Shown here: piece after piece, positions 1-5,890 of the stretch
Layout of the letters: each line of letters opens with the position of its first letter
How positions within the stretch are numbered: position 1 is the first letter of the stretch
Source: Bacteriovoracaceae bacterium
Lineage (GTDB): Bacteria > Bdellovibrionota > Bacteriovoracia > Bacteriovoracales > Bacteriovoracaceae
Length of the DNA: 5,890 bases
Assembly (NCBI GenBank): GCA_947448095.1
Contig: CANFNN010000191.1
Location: 1 to 5,890 of the forward strand
Reading direction: 5' to 3'
Translations under genes and position numbers: made by a program
The notes under the pieces: model-generated
Told to the model about the DNA's origin: nothing
What the model saw: only the letters and a program-made list of their open reading frames with translations
The model's database searches: none

Positions 1-223
1 CAATCTTAAGGATTCCTTCTCGCTGCATTTTTTTTAAATGCATTGAAGTATTGGCTACGGTTTGGCCGAGTTTGAGCGAGAGCTGTTCCACCGAGTGTGG
101 CGCTTGTGTGAGAAAATGGATAATCTTAAGTCTCACGGGGGACGCAAGTGCATCCATGAGTGAGGCCATCTCGTTAAACAAGTAATCTTGTCTTTCTTTG
201 GCCTTCTCAATAGTTTTACTCAT
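1..223 (-). CDS. ArsR-family winged-helix transcriptional regulator, N-terminal part (partial)
   Basis: This is the first 74 codons of a minus-strand gene whose 3' end lies left of base 1. The ATG (bases 223-221) follows an AAGGA ribosome site 7 bases upstream. Residues 20-38 contain MDALASPVRLKIIHFL, the usual ArsR helix-1/2 signature. Residues 43-74 form the helix-turn-helix and the start of the wing, with recognition-helix sequence VANTSMHLKKMQREGIL at 56-72. The phrase VANTS-x-HL is typical of ArsR proteins of the BigR type and of ArsR-rhodanese fusions. No cysteine occurs in the visible part, so the helix-3 CxC metal site of arsenic or cadmium sensors is absent. Divergence from a persulfide dioxygenase-like gene suggests a sulfide/persulfide-sensing repressor (inference). 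The C-terminus is not visible, so a fused rhodanese domain or sensing cysteines can be neither confirmed nor excluded. The family call is firm; the effector is a guess. Confidence 0.9.
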   Translation of the reverse strand, partial: MSKTIEKAKERQDYLFNEMASLMDALASPVRLKIIHFLTQAPHSVEQLSLKLGQTVANTSMHLKKMQREGILKI

Positions 224-233
224 CTTTTGATCC

Positions 234-261
234 TTGATTTTTTAATGATAAAGGATATAAT
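234..261 (+). promoter_or_regulatory. Predicted sigma-70-like promoter of the MBL-fold hydrolase gene
   Basis: A perfect TATAAT -10 box lies at 256-261, with TTGATT (four of six matches to TTGACA) at 234-239 and a 16-base spacer. The expected transcription start is near base 268, giving a leader of about 20 bases before the ATG at 290. The -35 box lies just upstream of the divergent ArsR start codon, so the regulator's 5' leader and this promoter share the same DNA. The boxes are seen directly; promoter activity is inferred. Confidence 0.6.
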
Positions 262-273
262 TCAAGAGATCAA
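245..273 (-). promoter_or_regulatory. Possible divergent promoter of the ArsR-family gene
   Basis: On the minus strand, TTGATC (bases 273-268) and TATCAT (bases 250-245) are separated by exactly 17 bases. Each matches four or five positions of the sigma-70 consensus. Transcription would begin close to the ribosome site of the ArsR gene, giving a very short leader. The pair overlaps the hydrolase promoter and the inverted repeat, which fits coordinated repression. In AT-rich DNA such matches occur by chance, so confidence is modest. Confidence 0.35.
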
Positions 274-279
274 TTGAAT
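260..279. promoter_or_regulatory. Inverted repeat, candidate ArsR operator
   Basis: Bases 260-265 (ATTCAA) and 274-279 (TTGAAT) form a perfect 6-base inverted repeat with an 8-base spacer. It starts within the -10 box and covers the predicted start of transcription of the hydrolase gene. An 8-base palindrome, TCAATTGA (270-277), overlaps its right arm. ArsR-family dimers commonly bind imperfect AT-rich palindromes in this position between divergent genes. The repeat is seen; its binding by the neighbouring regulator is inferred. Confidence 0.45.
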
Positions 280-285
280 AAGGGA
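280..285 (+). promoter_or_regulatory. Ribosome binding site of the MBL-fold gene
   Basis: AAGGGA ends 4 bases before the ATG at 290. The spacing is slightly short, but this is the only purine-rich site nearby. It supports 290 as the start, as does the protein beginning directly with the first beta strand of the MBL fold. Confidence 0.6.
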
Positions 286-289
286 CTAT

Positions 290-1150
290 ATGAAAATTCA
301 TCATTTTTACGACGCAGACACTTCAACCCTGACTTATGTGGTTTTTGATGAAGCCTCTTTAGATGCAGTGATTATTGATCCGGTCTTGGATTTTGATCCT
401 CCTTCTGGCAAAGTGGAAGATACTTCGGCTAAGAAAGTTCTCTCGTATGTCAAAGACCAGGGGCTTAAGGTCGCCTTTATTCTTGAGACTCATGCCCATG
501 CGGATCATCTGTCTTCATCTCAACTTTTAAAAAAATATTTCCCGCAAGCGAAAGTGGCAATCAGTAGCCGCATTAAAATGGTTCAAGAAACGTTTAAAAG
601 TATTTTAAATCTTCCTCATCTTCCTATGGATGGTTCTCAGTTTGATTTTCTTTTTGAAGATGAAATTCCTTTTCAAGCGGGATCGATTACGATTCTGCCT
701 ATGGCGACACCAGGCCACACGCCGGCCTGTTCAAGTTTTGTGATTGCAGACAATGTTTTCACAGGGGATGCTCTTTTCATGCCTGACTACGGGACTGGGC
801 GCTGTGATTTTCCTCAAGGCAGTGCCAAGAATCTTTTTCATTCCATTTCTCGCCTCTACCAACTGCCGGATGAAACGAATGTTTTCGTGGGCCATGATTA
901 TCCGGTGAATGCGCGTGAGCTACGTTTTCAAACCACCATTGGTGAAAGTAAGGCGAATAACATTCAGCTCAAAGCTTCAACCTCTGAAGCTGACTATGTC
1001 GCTTTCCGAGAAGGAAGAGATAAAACGCTTAAAGCCCCAAGACTGCTTTTTCCCAGCTTGCAAGTGAACATTGCCGCTGGACACTTACCAGAAACGGAAG
1101 CAAATGGAAAAAGTTACCTCAAGATTCCACTGACAAAAAGTTATTTTTGA
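290..1150 (+). CDS. MBL-fold hydrolase, persulfide dioxygenase (ETHE1/Blh)-like
   Basis: This complete 286-residue cytoplasmic protein has no signal peptide. The metallo-beta-lactamase metal motif THAHADH is at residues 67-73 (H68, H70, D72, H73). Further ligands are H143 in TPGHTP, D160 in FTGDALF, and H202 in VGHDYP. GTGRCDFPQG at 168-177 corresponds to the GRTDF region of ETHE1, where the arginine and aspartate bind the persulfide substrate. The C-terminal stretch LPETEANG plus YLKIPL (266-281) is typical of the Blh-type proteins found beside BigR regulators. ETHE1 enzymes use one iron and oxygen to convert glutathione persulfide to sulfite and glutathione, clearing products of sulfide oxidation. 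By analogy with ETHE1, H68, H143 and D160 should hold the iron. The divergent ArsR gene supports inducible sulfide detoxification. Another thiol-ester or sulfur substrate remains possible. The 3' end overlaps the convergent CBS gene by 10 bases. Confidence 0.93.
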   Translation: MKIHHFYDADTSTLTYVVFDEASLDAVIIDPVLDFDPPSGKVEDTSAKKVLSYVKDQGLKVAFILETHAHADHLSSSQLLKKYFPQAKVAISSRIKMVQETFKSILNLPHLPMDGSQFDFLFEDEIPFQAGSITILPMATPGHTPACSSFVIADNVFTGDALFMPDYGTGRCDFPQGSAKNLFHSISRLYQLPDETNVFVGHDYPVNARELRFQTTIGESKANNIQLKASTSEADYVAFREGRDKTLKAPRLLFPSLQVNIAAGHLPETEANGKSYLKIPLTKSYF

Positions 1151-1704
1151 AACTTCTGATTTTCAAGAAGCCAACGAATGAGATCTCGGTGGGTAATAAT
1201 TCCCGTTAGAACAAAATCACTATCAACAACTGGCAGAGAATTAATATTTTCTTTTAAAAAGACCTGGGCCACATGCCTAAGTGGTGTCGACTCACTGGCA
1301 CACAAAACCATTTTGGACATGACCTTATCCAGCCGAATTTCCTGATCAAGACGAAGTGATTCTTCAGAAATATCTTTGAGAGAAATCATTCCGGTAAGAA
1401 GTTTATCAATGAGAAGGGGAATATGATGAATTTGGTGCTCTTCCATTAATTTCTTCGCGTCTTTGACTTTCGCTGCAGGGCTTAGAGTCACGAGCTTAGT
1501 GCTCATGATCTCGATGGCAAAAACTTCATTCTGAAGTCCCTCTTGGGCCAATTTATTTTTTCCTTTCAGATTTTCCCCATGCACAATCGTTCTTTCCAGC
1601 CGGATAGGGGTAGAGTCATCTAAATAATCAAACTGGAAAGGTGTGAGTTTCCCTTTCACCACAAGATAAAAAGCCATGCTCCATTCTACCACAAATGAAG
1701 GCAT
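1141..1704 (-). CDS. Tandem CBS-domain protein
   Basis: This protein of up to 187 residues has two CBS domains forming one Bateman module. The first is at about 61-112 (IMSTKLVTLSPAAKVKDA, then HHIPLLIDKLLTGMISLKDI). The second is at about 124-180 (VMSKMVLCASESTPL, then INSLPVVDSDFVLTGIITHRDLI). The two G-[IM]-I-[ST] strands followed by [KR]-D are the usual adenine-nucleotide-binding elements; T171 and D174 in the second site are the typical ribose-contacting residues. No catalytic, channel or transporter domain is attached, so it probably senses ATP, ADP or AMP and acts through a partner (inference). Residues 10-50 are an unrecognised N-terminal segment beginning MAFYLVVKGKL. The start is uncertain. 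The ATG at 1704 is two codons after an in-frame stop but has no close ribosome site, with GGAG 17 bases upstream. The ATG at 1677 (residue 10) has GGAG only one base before it. It is convergent with the hydrolase gene and divergent from the sensor gene. Confidence 0.88.
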   Translation of the reverse strand: MPSFVVEWSMAFYLVVKGKLTPFQFDYLDDSTPIRLERTIVHGENLKGKNKLAQEGLQNEVFAIEIMSTKLVTLSPAAKVKDAKKLMEEHQIHHIPLLIDKLLTGMISLKDISEESLRLDQEIRLDKVMSKMVLCASESTPLRHVAQVFLKENINSLPVVDSDFVLTGIITHRDLIRWLLENQKFQK

Positions 1705-1783
1705 AAATCAGTTGCTTAACACTCCATTATTTTTCTAAGCTTATAGGCAGTTAAATTGCTCGTTCTCCTAGGGACTTAGTTAA
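1705..1783. other. Intergenic region between divergent CBS and CheB/CheR genes
   Basis: This 79-base AT-rich spacer must hold the 5' control signals of both flanking genes. I looked for sigma-70 pairs on both strands. TATAGG (1742-1747) on the plus strand and TATAAG on the minus strand resemble -10 boxes, but neither has an acceptable -35 box at 16-18 bases. There is no sigma-54 type GG-N10-GC element and no strong hairpin. The only convincing element is the ribosome site at 1770-1774. Confidence 0.6.
1770..1774 (+). promoter_or_regulatory. Ribosome binding site of the CheB/CheR hybrid kinase gene
   Basis: AGGGA ends 9 bases before the ATG at 1784. It supports that start; the next in-frame ATG is codon 61, already inside the CheB domain, so no alternative ATG would keep the domain whole. 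Confidence 0.55.
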
Positions 1784-4700
1784 ATGGCCAAAAAGAAAAA
1801 AATAGTCACTGTAAAACCTACCTTAAAAACGCGCACCGCGCCTAAAAAAGTCTCCCAGGTGGTTTCTAAAAAGTCATTATTTCCCATTGTTGCGATTGGG
1901 GCTTCGGCCGGGGGTTTAGAAGCGCTTAAAGAACTCTTTAAGCATTTACCCATCAATACAGGTATGAGTTATGTCATCATTCAGCACTTAGACCCTAGTC
2001 ATCAAAGTTTATCCGCTGGCATTCTTTCACGCGCTACCGATATGCCCGTTGTTGAAATCGTGGATGGAGTTAAGGTTGAACCGAACCATATTTATGTCAT
2101 CCCACCAAACTGCAATCTTGGTCTGTCACTTGGTCGGCTAAAAATTCTTCCTCGCGCCAATAACCGGGGCCAGAATTTACCTTTGAATTTTTTCTTTCGC
2201 ATTTTAGCCGAAGAAAGAAAATCTCAAGCCATTGGTGTCGTTCTCTCTGGAACTGCAACTGACGGAACAGAAGGACTGCAGGCAATTAAGTTTGAAGGGG
2301 GCATTACTTTTGCTCAAACCCCAGAGTCGGCAAAATATGATGGTATGCCTCGAAGTGCTATTGCCTCAGGAGCAGTGGATTTTATCAGCACACCCCAAGG
2401 CATTGCCACTGAACTTGCGAGTATGGCCAAGCATCCTTATCTCTCCGAAAAACTGAGTGAAAAAGATAAACCCGCCTTCAAGAAAGATCAAAGTGTAGAG
2501 AAGATCTTTGCTCTGCTCAAAGCCTCTTCACATACTGATTTTAGTCACTATAAAAAGAATACATTCTTTAGACGAATCACGCGCAGAATGCTGCTGCAAA
2601 AAATTGATGAGCTTGATAACTACGTTTCTTTTCTTGAGGCTCACCCGGAAGAGGTGAAAGCCCTCTTTGCTGAAATCCTAATCCATGTCACAAGTTTTTT
2701 TAGAGACCCCAAAGTTTTTGAGGTTGTGAAAACTCAGATTCTTCCTAAATACATGAAGACCCATGACCCCGCTCTTACTTTTAGAATCTGGGTGCCAGGT
2801 TGCTCAACAGGAGAGGAAGTTTATTCACTTGCAATGACTTTCATGGAGTTTCAAGACAAATTAAAATCCAAGGTGCGAACTCCTTTGGCAATCTTTGGAA
2901 CTGATATCAGTGAGTCGGCGTTGCAAAAGGCGCGTGCCGCGATTTATCCCGATTCTATAACTTCGGAAATTTCTCCTGAACGCATAAAAAAGTTTTTCGA
3001 AAAAGTTCCTAGCGGAGGCTACCGAATTGCCAAGTGGCTGCGTGAGATGTGCTTATTTTCTAAGCACGACGTGACTCGTGATCCGCCGTTTGGAAAAGTC
3101 GACATGATTTCGTGTCGAAACGTTTTAATTTATTTTGATCTCAGTCTGCATAAATTTGTTTTCCCTATTTTTCATTACTCCCTAAATCCGGGAGGAATTC
3201 TGCTCCTTGGCAAATCGGAATCAGTCGGAGGATTTTCCACTCTGTTTTCCGTTGCAGATAAAACCAATAAGGCCTACTTCAAAAAAAATATTAAGGCCCC
3301 ACTGCGAGTCAAGTTTCCCACTGGACCTTATTCAGTTGAAAATTTATCGGTCGCTCAGCCAAGGTCTCCGCTTTTACCTTCCAGGTTTGATCTCCAACAC
3401 GAATCAGAACGATTAGCACTTTTAGAGTATGCTCCTCCCAGTGTTCTCGTGAATAACACTCTCGAGATTGTTCAATCCCGAGGACGAACGGCTCCCTATC
3501 TGGAACTTGCCCCCGGGCAGCCAAGTTTAAATCTTTTAAAGATGTCCCATCCTGAACTGATAGCGGATCTTCGGGCCGCAGTGGCAGCTGCCAAGAAAAA
3601 AAATGCTACCGTCACGAAAACTGGTGTTCGCTTTCGGGACTCTGGTAAAATGAAAAGCTTATCCATTAAAGTCATCCCGATCTTGGCCTCAGCTAATTCC
3701 AAAGAGCGCTATTTTAATATTTTCTTTGAAGAGGCTAAGGATCAAGCGGTTGCGCTTAAATCGGCTAAGGGAGTCAGTTCCAAAAAAGATAAGCATCACC
3801 AGGAATTACAAAAAAAACTGGCTGAAAATGAAGAATACCAACAGTCTTTAGTCGAAGAATATGAAACGGCCCAAGAGGAATTAGTCGCCTCCAATGAAGA
3901 GCTCCAGTCCACAAATGAAGAGCTCCAATCAACCAATGAAGAACTTGAGACTGCCAAGGAAGAATTACAGTCGGCCAATGAAGAGCTCACCACCATCAAT
4001 GATGAATTACAAAATCGCAACAGCGAGATGGTTGGACTTAACAATGACCTCACAAATTTGCTCGGCAGTGTGGATATCCCGATTGTAATGGTTGGCTCTG
4101 ACGGAAGAATTAGACGCTTTACTCCTAAGGCCGCTAAAGCGCTTAAGCTCATTGCAAGTGATGTCGGACGATTGATTGGAGACATCAAACCCAACATCAA
4201 GGTTCCCGATCTTGACGTGCTTGTGGCCGAAGTCATGGAAGATATGACAACCAAGGAAATTGAAACTCAGGATAATCTTGGACGCTGGTATCAGCTCCAA
4301 GTGAGACCGTACCGAACCGCCGAAAATAAAATTGATGGGGCAGTGATCTCCCTCATAGATATTGATTCACTTAAACGATCTCGGGATGATGCCACCAGTA
4401 TTATTGAATCCCAACCTGTTCCTATTCTGGTTGTTGATGCCAATTATCGTGTGAAACTTGCCAATGATATTTTTTACCAAAAGTTTCACGTCTCCAAAAT
4501 AGAAACTGAGGGCATGAAGGTTTCGGACTTGGGCTCGGGACAATGGAAAATTCCCCAGCTGCAAAAACTTTTAGATATGACACTTGTAAATGATGAGAAA
4601 TTTGAGCATTTCCAAGTCGAGTATGATTTTCCGAGTATTGGCAAAAGAATCATGTTCTTGAGTTCAAGAAGATTTCATTTGGCCGGCTCTGGCGAAACAG

Positions 4701-5890
4701 CGGCACTCTTGGTGATTGAAGACGTGACTGAACAGATGCAAATGCAGCAAGATCGCCTCGATGTTTTTCTTAAGGAACAAAAGGCGAATCGAATCAAAGA
4801 TGAATTTTTAGCGATTCTCTCCCATGAACTTCGCACCCCACTGACCACCATTTTGGCCTGGTCTCAGATGCTTCTCAAGGGCACACTGGATGCTGAGAAA
4901 ACCAAACGCGCCATTGAAGTCGTTGAGCAAAGTGCCAAGGCCCAAGGCCAGTTGATTGATGATCTCTTAGACATCTCAAGAATTCAGGCCGGGAAATTGC
5001 ATTTGTCGATTCAAGAAATTGATCCCTCTAAGGTACTGGCCGATGCAATTGAGTCGACCCGTATTCTGGCCGCCAAGAAATCCATTCAAATTGAAACTCA
5101 TATTGATCCTTCTCTCAAGACCATCCTGGCCGATCCCATTCGTCTTCAGCAAATATTGTGGAATCTTATAATGAACTCAATTAAATTTTCTTCTCTGGGT
5201 GGAAAAATATGGGTGAGAATAGATTCAACAGACGTCGAAAAGAATGAATGGATTCGCATCCAAGTCAGAGATAATGGCAAAGGAATTAAAAGTGATTTTC
5301 TTCCTCATCTGTTTGAGCGATTCACCCAAGTTGATAGTTCCAGCACTCGCTCCTATGGTGGCTTAGGCTTGGGACTGGCGATTGTGAAAAAGCTTGTCGA
5401 AATGCATGGAGGATCTATTCTGGCCGAGAGTCAGGGCGAAGATCAGGGCTCCACTTTTACTGCTCTCATTCCGGCCAAGAAAATGATTTCTGATCGAATT
5501 ATTTCGAACCAATCCGAGACGTTTGATGTCGACGAGAGGTGCCTTCAGAATTTAAAAATTTTAGTGGTTGAAGATGATCCCAATTCAAGAGAAGTTTTTA
5601 CCATCATGCTGCTCTCCTTTGGGGCGATTGTGAAAAGTGCTGGCTCGGCGACTGAGGGTCTCGAGTTATTTAAGGAGTTTCGGCCGGACGTCTTGGTGAG
5701 TGATATCGCCATGCCCGGAGAAGATGGTTACAGCTTGATTACAAAAATCAGGGCGCAAAACTCAAAAATTCCCGCTCTCGCACTTACGGCGCATGCTAGC
5801 CAAGAGGACGTTCAGCGGGCGCTGAAAGCGGGTTTCAACGCCCACTTGGCGAAGCCAGTTGGGGCGAATAAACTCGCATTTTCTGTCTCA
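1784..5890 (+). CDS. CheB/CheR-PAS hybrid histidine kinase with receiver domain (3' partial)
   Basis: A single open frame of 1,369 codons without a stop runs off the right edge. After a Lys/Arg-rich leader (1-33) comes a CheB methylesterase domain (35-215) with S41 in GASAGG, H68 in IIQHLDP and D160 as its triad. A CheR methyltransferase (238-500) follows: DFSHYK 252-257, TSFFRDP 303-309, SAM loop GCSTGEE 339-345, GTDIS 372-376, SCRNVLIYF 443-451. Next are a PAS-like domain (540-650), a coiled coil (667-760), PAS domains at 755-870 and 868-985, and HisKA with phospho-acceptor H1014 in SHELRTPL. HATPase_c has N1131, DNGKG 1163-1167 and GLGLGL 1193-1198. A receiver domain from 1258 has acidic pocket E1263-D1265, phospho-acceptor D1307, T1335 and K1357; only its last few residues are missing. 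No transmembrane segment is evident, so it is probably cytoplasmic. Known relatives combine receptor-methylation enzymes with phosphorelay signalling. No receptor, CheA or CheW gene is in view, so its partners are unknown. Confidence 0.96.
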   Translation, partial: MAKKKKIVTVKPTLKTRTAPKKVSQVVSKKSLFPIVAIGASAGGLEALKELFKHLPINTGMSYVIIQHLDPSHQSLSAGILSRATDMPVVEIVDGVKVEPNHIYVIPPNCNLGLSLGRLKILPRANNRGQNLPLNFFFRILAEERKSQAIGVVLSGTATDGTEGLQAIKFEGGITFAQTPESAKYDGMPRSAIASGAVDFISTPQGIATELASMAKHPYLSEKLSEKDKPAFKKDQSVEKIFALLKASSHTDFSHYKKNTFFRRITRRMLLQKIDELDNYVSFLEAHPEEVKALFAEILIHVTSFFRDPKVFEVVKTQILPKYMKTHDPALTFRIWVPGCSTGEEVYSLAMTFMEFQDKLKSKVRTPLAIFGTDISESALQKARAAIYPDSITSEISPERIKKFFEKVPSGGYRIAKWLREMCLFSKHDVTRDPPFGKVDMISCRNVLIYFDLSLHKFVFPIFHYSLNPGGILLLGKSESVGGFSTLFSVADKTNKAYFKKNIKAPLRVKFPTGPYSVENLSVAQPRSPLLPSRFDLQHESERLALLEYAPPSVLVNNTLEIVQSRGRTAPYLELAPGQPSLNLLKMSHPELIADLRAAVAAAKKKNATVTKTGVRFRDSGKMKSLSIKVIPILASANSKERYFNIFFEEAKDQAVALKSAKGVSSKKDKHHQELQKKLAENEEYQQSLVEEYETAQEELVASNEELQSTNEELQSTNEELETAKEELQSANEELTTINDELQNRNSEMVGLNNDLTNLLGSVDIPIVMVGSDGRIRRFTPKAAKALKLIASDVGRLIGDIKPNIKVPDLDVLVAEVMEDMTTKEIETQDNLGRWYQLQVRPYRTAENKIDGAVISLIDIDSLKRSRDDATSIIESQPVPILVVDANYRVKLANDIFYQKFHVSKIETEGMKVSDLGSGQWKIPQLQKLLDMTLVNDEKFEHFQVEYDFPSIGKRIMFLSSRRFHLAGSGETAALLVIEDVTEQMQMQQDRLDVFLKEQKANRIKDEFLAILSHELRTPLTTILAWSQMLLKGTLDAEKTKRAIEVVEQSAKAQGQLIDDLLDISRIQAGKLHLSIQEIDPSKVLADAIESTRILAAKKSIQIETHIDPSLKTILADPIRLQQILWNLIMNSIKFSSLGGKIWVRIDSTDVEKNEWIRIQVRDNGKGIKSDFLPHLFERFTQVDSSSTRSYGGLGLGLAIVKKLVEMHGGSILAESQGEDQGSTFTALIPAKKMISDRIISNQSETFDVDERCLQNLKILVVEDDPNSREVFTIMLLSFGAIVKSAGSATEGLELFKEFRPDVLVSDIAMPGEDGYSLITKIRAQNSKIPALALTAHASQEDVQRALKAGFNAHLAKPVGANKLAFSVS
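3872..4018 (+). repeat. Seven in-frame 21-base heptad repeats encoding a coiled coil
   Basis: Seven consecutive 7-codon units encode QEELVAS, NEELQST, NEELQST, NEELETA, KEELQSA, NEELTTI and NDELQNR (residues 697-745 of the hybrid kinase). The 12-base core AATGAAGAGCTC occurs exactly at 3893, 3914 and 3977, with diverged copies at 3935, 3956 and 3998, so the spacing is a strict 21 bases. Leucine at a fixed position in every unit and charged residues around it predict a helical coiled coil. This would dimerise the protein and link the CheR/PAS part to the PAS/kinase part, as in signalling-helix linkers. The same NEELQSTNEEL phrase is a hallmark of CheB/CheR fusion proteins. Confidence 0.9.

Noticed and set aside
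1153..1170. Small hairpin just after the hydrolase stop as a terminator
   Set aside because: The stem is only five base pairs (CTTCT/AGAAG), AT-rich, without a following T-run, and lies inside the CBS coding sequence.
1705..1783. Promoter pairs for the CBS and sensor genes
   Set aside because: The -10-like hexamers seen on each strand lack a -35 partner at acceptable spacing, so no promoter is called.
2097..2456. Overlapping short frames on both strands inside the CheB domain
   Set aside because: Both lie within the conserved CheB coding sequence containing the triad aspartate; neither has protein-like composition or start signals.
3207..3702. Three short frames in the CheR/PAS-like part (one plus, two minus)
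   Set aside because: They overlap the uninterrupted hybrid kinase frame, whose translation here matches CheR and the conserved PAS-like domain.
3796..4254. 152-codon minus-strand open frame rich in serine
   Set aside because: It lies antisense to the coiled coil and PAS part of the hybrid kinase. Its serine/valine repeats are simply the reverse reading of the 21-base heptad units, with no ribosome site or recognisable domain.
4007..4300. 97-codon minus-strand open frame
   Set aside because: It is entirely antisense to a well-supported PAS domain, resembles no known protein and is a shadow of the real frame.
4367..4564. 65-codon minus-strand open frame
   Set aside because: It is antisense to the last PAS domain before the kinase, with no independent support.
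1784..5890. Possible frameshift or separate genes within the long sensor region
   Set aside because: I translated the whole stretch in one frame and found no stop; domain motifs follow one another without a frame change, so it is one gene.

Overview
The window is 5,890 bases of gene-dense bacterial DNA of moderate, somewhat AT-leaning composition. It carries three complete or near-complete signalling and sulfur-metabolism genes and one gene cut at the left edge. I see no tRNA, rRNA, insertion sequence, CRISPR array or phage gene. The proteins are of proteobacterial type: a BigR/Blh-like regulator and hydrolase pair, and a CheB/CheR/PAS/histidine-kinase fusion. The moderate GC content and the CBS protein's N-terminal segment would suit a Bdellovibrionota-like or other delta-type lineage, but that placement is a weak inference.

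Region 1 (1-1150) is a divergent pair. On the minus strand is the N-terminal part of an ArsR-family winged-helix repressor, whose C-terminus lies beyond base 1. On the plus strand is a complete metallo-beta-lactamase-fold protein of the persulfide dioxygenase (ETHE1/Blh) type. The 66-base gap between them holds a good sigma-70-like promoter facing the hydrolase and a likely overlapping promoter facing the regulator. An inverted repeat at the predicted hydrolase transcription start is a natural candidate operator. The simplest reading is a sulfide/persulfide-responsive detoxification unit in which the ArsR protein represses both genes.

Region 2 (1141-1704) is a minus-strand gene for a small protein with a pair of CBS domains. 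It converges on the hydrolase gene, and the two 3' ends overlap by 10 bases.

Region 3 (1784-5890) is one uninterrupted reading frame of 1,369 codons that runs off the right edge. It encodes a very large sensor protein. In order it has a CheB-like methylesterase, a CheR-like methyltransferase, a degenerate PAS-like domain, a heptad-repeat coiled coil, two PAS domains, a HisKA/HATPase histidine kinase and a C-terminal receiver domain. All recognised catalytic residues of each module are present. It is divergent from the CBS gene, with a 79-base gap.

Nothing here looks like a wholly new system. The main points of interest are the complete multi-enzyme signalling fusion standing apart from any visible chemotaxis operon, and the compact divergent regulatory region of the putative persulfide-response pair.
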